The notes under the pieces: generated by a model | The model's database searches: none | The model's input: the letters and a program-made list of their open reading frames with translations, nothing else | What the model was told of the DNA's origin: nothing | Position numbers and translations under genes: made by a program | Shown: one piece after another, positions 56,620-60,946 of the stretch | Layout: every line of letters begins with the position of its first letter | Numbering within the stretch: position 1 is the first letter of the stretch | NCBI RefSeq assembly: GCF_900079725.1 | Contig: NZ_LT599032.1 | Location: 1-60,946, forward strand | From: an uncultured Dysgonomonas sp. | Lineage (GTDB): Bacteria > Bacteroidota > Bacteroidia > Bacteroidales > Dysgonomonadaceae | Length of the DNA: 60,946 nucleotides | Direction: 5' to 3'

Positions 56620-57915
56620 ATGAATAGAATTATAATTATTGGTAATGGTTTTGACAAGGCTCATAATCTTAGAACTGGATACATTGATTTTATAGACGAT
56701 TATTGGAGTAATTTTACCAATGAAATACGGGATATAATTGGGGAACAATATGGTATGGATACAATGATTAGACCTTACTCTGATAGTTGTGTCAGTCTTG
56801 AAAAAAAGACCAAGAGTGATGTAATGCAGAATAAGTCTCTTTTTTATTGTGAAAAAGAAAATCCGTACAACGAATTACTTAGTCATATTGAAGAGTATAA
56901 TAAAGTATTTTCCCAAAAGCATGTTTCACTAAATTTTAAAAATAAATTCTTTGAATATATATCCAATCAATGTTCATTAACAAGCTGGTTGGATATCGAA
57001 AACGAATATTATGATGCATTAAAAAGACTTCTTCTGGAAGAAAGTTCTATAAAGCGAAACGAAAAGATTATTGAGTTAAACAAAGAATTTGAGTCCATTC
57101 AAGACCTTTTGGAAAAACACCTAGTGAATGTAACTGAGAATGTAGAAATAGAGAAACATCAATCTATACAAGAAGCCTTCTCAAGTGTTATAGAATTTGA
57201 TGACATTGCTACTTGTAAACAGACTGAGTTTGTCGATTCGATATTCTCCGATATGTATCGTTTCGATAATTTAATGAATTTTGAACAAGATAAAGAAACA
57301 GATCCTCAATACAATATATGCAGTACTGTAGATGAAGAACGAATGTACTTTGTTGAAAAAAAATTAAAAAATCAGAACTTTAAAGAAGAATATTGTATGC
57401 CTTATACATTAATTCTAAACTTCAACTATACAAAAACAGCTGAAAGACTATATACAAACGAAGAAATGAATTACAAGGTCATCAATATCCATGGAGAACT
57501 TCAAAATCAAAATAATCAAATTATCTTTGGATATGGTGATGAGTTAGATGACGATTATCAGAAAATAGAAAAATTGCAGGATAATGATTTTTTAGAGAAT
57601 ATCAAATCTATAAAATACCATAAAACAAGAAATTACAGAGATTTATTGGAATTTATAAAATCTGGAATTTATCAAGTATTTGTCATGGGACACTCTTGTG
57701 GGAATTCGGATCGGACCCTACTTAATACTCTGTTTGAACACAATAATTGCGCTTCAGTAAAAGTATACTATAGACAATATCCAGATGGTTCTGACGACTA
57801 TAGTAATTTGATAAGGAATATTTCACGGAATTTCAATAATAAACCTCAAATGCGAGACATAGTTGTAAATTGGGAGAATTGCTCACCACTGGTTCCGTAC
57901 AAAAAGTATAATTAG
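56620..57915 (+). CDS. AbiH-family abortive infection protein
   Basis: A 431-residue protein with the AbiH signature. It starts IIIIGNGFDKAHNLRTGYIDF (family GNGFD-x-x-H-x-x-x-T-x-Y), has LILNFNYTKTAERLY (about residue 268), INIHGELQN and FVMGHSCGNSDRTLL. AbiH stops phage multiplication in Lactococcus; the mechanism is not settled, although the GNGFD and NFNYT/HG pattern suggests a SIR2-like NAD-binding fold. It follows the ParB-like gene by 33 bases and precedes the ars operon. Confidence 0.85.
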   Translation: MNRIIIIGNGFDKAHNLRTGYIDFIDDYWSNFTNEIRDIIGEQYGMDTMIRPYSDSCVSLEKKTKSDVMQNKSLFYCEKENPYNELLSHIEEYNKVFSQKHVSLNFKNKFFEYISNQCSLTSWLDIENEYYDALKRLLLEESSIKRNEKIIELNKEFESIQDLLEKHLVNVTENVEIEKHQSIQEAFSSVIEFDDIATCKQTEFVDSIFSDMYRFDNLMNFEQDKETDPQYNICSTVDEERMYFVEKKLKNQNFKEEYCMPYTLILNFNYTKTAERLYTNEEMNYKVINIHGELQNQNNQIIFGYGDELDDDYQKIEKLQDNDFLENIKSIKYHKTRNYRDLLEFIKSGIYQVFVMGHSCGNSDRTLLNTLFEHNNCASVKVYYRQYPDGSDDYSNLIRNISRNFNNKPQMRDIVVNWENCSPLVPYKKYN

Positions 57916-57996
57916 ATTATTATATTTTAATACTTTAGTTCATTAAGGGCTTTTATAACTGTCCCTCTCTTATAAAAACTTTCTAGATAAAAATCA

Positions 57997-58039
57997 TTCG
58001 TAATTTTGCGAATAAAATAATGTTCGTATATTTGCGAAC
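57997..58039 (+). promoter_or_regulatory. ars promoter with two ArsR-type operators
   Basis: TTCG-8-CGAA palindromes occur at 57997-58012 (spacer TAATTTTG) and 58022-58039 (GTTCG-TATATTTG-CGAAC). TATATTTG is a TAnnTTTG -7 box, and TTTTG of the first palindrome is 18 bases upstream, acting as the -33 box. The promoter elements lie inside the operators, so ArsR binding would block both. Confidence 0.8.
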
Positions 58040-58056
58040 AATAAATATAAATAGCT

Positions 58057-58377
58057 ATGTCAAAGAAAGAATTAACAGCCGATCAGGAACAATTAGCACG
58101 CTTTGCTAAAGCACTGGGACATCCTATTCGTATTGCCATACTTGAAATGCTTGCCAATCAATCATGTTGCTATCATGGCGACATGTCAGAGATATTACCA
58201 ATAGCCAAAAGTACGCTGTCACAGCATTTGAATGAGTTAAAAGACGCAGGATTAATCCAAGGGACAATTACATTGCCTACTGTAAAATATTGTATCAACA
58301 ACGAGAACTGGAATAAAGCCAAAGAATTGTTTGGTGGCTTTTTTACTCAGTTACAGAATACAGACGAAAATTGCTGA
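58057..58377 (+). CDS. arsR: ArsR-family arsenic-responsive repressor
   Basis: A 106-residue winged-helix repressor: KALGHPIRIAILEMLANQSCCYHG at the start of the DNA-binding region, recognition helix in AKSTLSQHLNELKDAGLI. A Cys pair (SCC, about residue 39) and the final Cys are candidate arsenite ligands. It should bind the TTCG/CGAA operators upstream (57997-58039) and before arsC (58866-58881). Seven bases separate it from the GNAT gene. Confidence 0.9.
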   Translation: MSKKELTADQEQLARFAKALGHPIRIAILEMLANQSCCYHGDMSEILPIAKSTLSQHLNELKDAGLIQGTITLPTVKYCINNENWNKAKELFGGFFTQLQNTDENC

Positions 58378-58384
58378 TATAATT

Positions 58385-58846
58385 ATGGACATCAGGTTTG
58401 CGACTAAAAAAGATATCCCCGCTATTAAAGAACTGTTCCGTTCAACTATCCTTTCAGTCAATTTGAAAGATTATACTTCCGAACAGGTCGAATGTTGGGC
58501 TGCAAGAGGAAAGGATGCGAGTATATGGGAAGAGTGGATAAATGAGCAATATTTTATACTTGCTGAGAAGAATAATATAATATTAGGATTTGCTGCCCTA
58601 AAATTATCAGGGTATTTAAACTCCATGTTTGTTCATAAAGACTATCAGGGAAAGGGCATTGCAACATTCTTACTTAAAAAGATTGAAGAATATGCACGGT
58701 TGAAAGATATTTCAGAAATAACTGCTGATGTCAGTATTACAGCCGAACCTTTCTTCTCAAAAAAAGGCTATGTTATTTTGGAACAACAGACCGTTTGCAT
58801 TGGTATTTCCATGACAAACTATAAAATGTCAAAAATTTTATCCTGA
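58385..58846 (+). CDS. GNAT-family N-acetyltransferase in the ars operon (ArsN-like)
   Basis: A 153-residue acetyltransferase starting MDIRFATKKDIPAIKELF (ATG at 58385). The acetyl-CoA motif VHKDYQGKGIATFLL is at about residues 78-92, and AEPFFSKKGYVI gives the usual C-terminal segment. ArsN-type GNATs in ars operons acetylate organoarsenicals such as phosphinothricin analogues; that assignment is from context. The upstream in-frame extension overlaps arsR and is unlikely to be used. Confidence 0.75.
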   Translation: MDIRFATKKDIPAIKELFRSTILSVNLKDYTSEQVECWAARGKDASIWEEWINEQYFILAEKNNIILGFAALKLSGYLNSMFVHKDYQGKGIATFLLKKIEEYARLKDISEITADVSITAEPFFSKKGYVILEQQTVCIGISMTNYKMSKILS

Positions 58847-58865
58847 TATTTTTTTAAGATATACA

Positions 58866-58881
58866 TTCGTTATTCTACGAA
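58866..58881 (+). promoter_or_regulatory. Third ArsR-type operator, before arsC
   Basis: TTCGT-TATTCT-ACGAA, the same TTCG...CGAA pattern with the same 16-base length as the arsR operators, sits 38 bases upstream of arsC. It may allow a second regulated promoter inside the cluster. Confidence 0.65.
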
Positions 58882-58919
58882 ATAGGAACTGTTAGTATAA
58901 ATACGAAATTATAAACAAT

Positions 58920-59345
58920 ATGAGAATTTTAATTCTGTGTACAGGAAATAGTTGCCGCAGCCAGATGGCACATGGATTTTTACAATCATTCGATCCTTCA
59001 TTGTCTGTTTATTCCGCAGGGACAAAAGCAAGCGGAAAGGTAAACCCAAAGGCAATAGAAGTCATGCAGGATGCAGGTGTAGATATTTCACACCATACAT
59101 CCGATAGTGTGGAGCAATATATGAATGATAAATGGGATTATGTGATAACCGTTTGCGGTGGTGCAAATGAAAGCTGTCCTGCATTCTCGGGAAAAGTAAA
59201 GAACCGTCTGCATATCGGTTTTGATGATCCGTCCGAAGCTACGGGAACACCCGAATTTATTCAATCCGAGTATATTAGGGTAAGGGATGAAATCAAAATA
59301 GCATTTTATGAATTATACACCGATAAGATAAAAGGTCATGAGTAA
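58920..59345 (+). CDS. arsC: Arsenate reductase, thioredoxin-coupled LMW-PTP type
   Basis: A 141-residue enzyme. The P-loop [11 protein letters not shown] holds the nucleophilic Cys 8 and Arg 14; CGGANESCP provides the relay Cys pair (about residues 80 and 87). This is the Staphylococcus-type ArsC that reduces arsenate to arsenite with thioredoxin. Other parts ([26 protein letters not shown]) also match. It overlaps the ACR3 gene by eight bases. Confidence 0.93.
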   Translation: MRILILCTGNSCRSQMAHGFLQSFDPSLSVYSAGTKASGKVNPKAIEVMQDAGVDISHHTSDSVEQYMNDKWDYVITVCGGANESCPAFSGKVKNRLHIGFDDPSEATGTPEFIQSEYIRVRDEIKIAFYELYTDKIKGHE

Positions 59346-60372
59346 AAAGAAAATGAGTTTCTTAGATAAGAACTTAACACTTTGGATATTCCTTGCGATG
59401 GCTATCGGTGTAGGATTGGGGTATTTTATCCCGTCTTTCAGCAGCTACATAGATTCCATGTCGAGCGGAACAACAAACATTCCTCTGGCAATCGGTCTAA
59501 TCCTGATGATGTACCCGCCATTGGCAAAAGTAGATTACAAACAACTGCCGAAAGTTTTCAAGAATGTCAGAATACTGACTGTCTCGTTAGTCCTGAATTG
59601 GATTATCGGACCTGCCCTAATGTTCTTACTTGCCATTCTCTTTTTACACGATTATCCCGAATACATGGTGGGGGTTATCCTGATAGGTCTTGCACGGTGT
59701 ATTGCAATGGTGCTTGTATGGAATGATCTGGCAGAAGGTAATACAGAATACGGTGCGGGACTTGTCGCCCTGAATAGTATTTTTCAGGTATTTTTTTACA
59801 GTTTTTATGCGTGGATATTTGTAACAAAACTTCCTCCCTTGTTCGGTTTTGAGGGTACAATCGTGGATATATCCATAGGTACAATAGCCGAAACAGTAGC
59901 TATCTATTTGGGTATTCCTTTCCTGATAGGTATTCTAAGCCGATTGATATTAGTTAAAATAAAAGGGGAACAATGGTATAAAGAAAAATTTATTCCTACA
60001 ATCTCTCCAATTACTTTAATCGCCTTACTATTTACCATAGTATTAATGTTTAGTCTCAAAGGAGGACTGATCGTACAAATACCATTAGATGTAGTGCGTA
60101 TAGCAATACCATTATTAATCTATTTTGTAGTGATGTTCTTCCTCAGCTTCTTTGCAGGAAAATTAATGGGGGCGTCTTACGATAAAAATGCTTCGATAGC
60201 TTTTACAGCCACAGGTAACAACTTTGAACTGGCTATTGCTGTTGCTATTGGTGTCTTCGGCTTGCATAGCGGACAGGCTTTTGCAGGCGTAGTAGGCCCA
60301 TTGGTGGAAGTTCCTGTACTTATCCTGTTGGTAAACATTGCCTTTTGGCTAAAAAAGAAATATTATAAATAA
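59338..60372 (+). CDS. arsB: ACR3-type arsenite efflux permease
   Basis: A 344-residue membrane protein with ten helices, matching ACR3 (not the ArsB antiporter fold, although often named arsB). The conserved Cys is in [16 protein letters not shown] (about residue 124), and the conserved [10 protein letters not shown] and [19 protein letters not shown] segments follow. It pumps arsenite made by ArsC. It overlaps arsC by eight bases. Confidence 0.92.
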   Translation: MSKKKMSFLDKNLTLWIFLAMAIGVGLGYFIPSFSSYIDSMSSGTTNIPLAIGLILMMYPPLAKVDYKQLPKVFKNVRILTVSLVLNWIIGPALMFLLAILFLHDYPEYMVGVILIGLARCIAMVLVWNDLAEGNTEYGAGLVALNSIFQVFFYSFYAWIFVTKLPPLFGFEGTIVDISIGTIAETVAIYLGIPFLIGILSRLILVKIKGEQWYKEKFIPTISPITLIALLFTIVLMFSLKGGLIVQIPLDVVRIAIPLLIYFVVMFFLSFFAGKLMGASYDKNASIAFTATGNNFELAIAVAIGVFGLHSGQAFAGVVGPLVEVPVLILLVNIAFWLKKKYYK

Positions 60373-60393
60373 AATAACTACAATACTTTTAAT

Positions 60394-60946
60394 ATGAACA
60401 CGAACGAAGAAAAGAAAGCTTTGGTAAAACAAAGATATAGTGAATTGGCTTTGAATAGTGATGCTTTAAAATCCGGTTGCTGTTGTGGAACGAACCCTGC
60501 AACTCCTTCAAAAAAAGTCTTTACAATTATGAGCGAAGACTACAGCGGGCTTAAAGGATATGAAGCCGATGCGGATTTGGGTGTAGGCTGTGGATTACCT
60601 ACTGAGTATGCAGGTATTAAAGAGGGTAATACCGTTTTGGATTTGGGCTCAGGTGCGGGCAACGACTGTTTTATAGCCCGAGCAGAAGTCGGAGAAACAG
60701 GGAGAGTAATCGGTATTGACTTTTCTCCACAAATGATAGACAGAGCACGTAAGAACGCCACAAAGCGGGGCTATACTAATGTGGAATTTATTGAAGGTGA
60801 TATTGAGAATATGCTTTTACCTAACAATTTCATTGATGTAGTAGTCAGTAATTGTGTTTTGAATCTTTTGCCTGAAAAGGATAGGATATTTAAAGAAATA
60901 CACCGGGTATTGAAAAAAGGAGGTCATTTTTGTATCTCTGATGTTG
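60394..60946 (+). CDS. arsM: Arsenite methyltransferase, 3' end beyond window
   Basis: The first 184 residues of a SAM-dependent arsenite methyltransferase. A Cys-rich start (GCCCGTN, residues 28-34) precedes YSGLKGYEADADLGVGCGLPT; the Cys of GVGCGLP, C-terminal partners beyond the edge, and the SAM motif VLDLGSGAGNDCFIA are typical of ArsM. Cys in SNCVLNL (about 153) is a further arsenite ligand. It starts 21 bases after the ACR3 gene and is cut by the window edge. Confidence 0.92.
   Translation, partial: MNTNEEKKALVKQRYSELALNSDALKSGCCCGTNPATPSKKVFTIMSEDYSGLKGYEADADLGVGCGLPTEYAGIKEGNTVLDLGSGAGNDCFIARAEVGETGRVIGIDFSPQMIDRARKNATKRGYTNVEFIEGDIENMLLPNNFIDVVVSNCVLNLLPEKDRIFKEIHRVLKKGGHFCISDV

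Noticed and set aside
1-60946. tRNA or rRNA genes
   Set aside because: No cloverleaf or rRNA-like stretch was recognised apart from the 13-base tRNA-Ser-like core at 1291-1303.

Overview
The window looks like the genome of a member of the Bacteroidota, probably Bacteroidales (Dysgonomonas/Parabacteroides-like by gene style). Reasons: a CTnDOT-type conjugation module (rteC, xis-like genes, mobABC, traA to traQ), BACON and fimbrillin lipoproteins, promoters with a TAnnTTTG -7 box, and weak Shine-Dalgarno sites. No taxonomic search was possible, so this rests on gene content only.

Layout. (1) 1-2866: a tyrosine integrase running off the left edge with an apparent frameshift near its start, hairpins and a possible tRNA-Ser-derived attachment core upstream of it, an orphan gene and a decayed gene. 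(2) 3166-15286, all on the minus strand: an RND efflux pump (adaptor, pump, TolC-type channel), two small envelope proteins, a LytS/LytTR two-component system, a PagL-like lipid A deacylase, an LpxL-like lipid A acyltransferase, an unlisted 35-residue membrane peptide and an Omp85-like barrel. This reads as one envelope-remodelling block. (3) 15621-20945: an acetyltransferase, rteC, a structured RNA-like element with two interleaved helix sets, a dihydrofolate reductase family gene, two xis2c/xis2d-like helix-turn-helix genes and, where CTnDOT carries exc, an unrecognised protein with a PD-(D/E)XK-like motif. (4) 20987-28444: a giant methylase-helicase, a DUF1896 protein and a DUF4099/DUF3945 protein, with hairpin leaders sharing a CACTAATTT motif. 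(5) 28675-31502: a two-gene Lamassu-like (Cap4-type nuclease plus SMC ATPase) defence candidate. (6) 31515-37237: mobC, mobB and mobA (minus strand) around a BACON plus cholesterol-dependent-cytolysin-like lipoprotein, then an oriT-like hairpin region. (7) 37918-55334: the transfer operon traA-B-D-E-F-G-(fimbrillin)-I-J-K-L-M-N-O-(YciI)-Q. traF is frameshifted. traG is split into three exons by two related but different group II introns, one just after Walker A and one just after Walker B. (8) 55428-57915: a membrane-anchored protein, a zinc-ribbon/ParB-like protein and AbiH. (9) 57997-60946: an arsenic operon (arsR, GNAT, arsC, ACR3-type arsB, start of arsM) with three copies of a TTCG...CGAA operator-like palindrome.

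How it fits together: rteC and the xis-like genes would control excision, mobABC with the hairpin region would start DNA transfer, and the tra operon would build the mating channel. Assembly would require traG RNA splicing of both introns and functional traF. The rest is cargo: two or three defence candidates, arsenic resistance, a pore-forming lipoprotein and possibly the envelope block.
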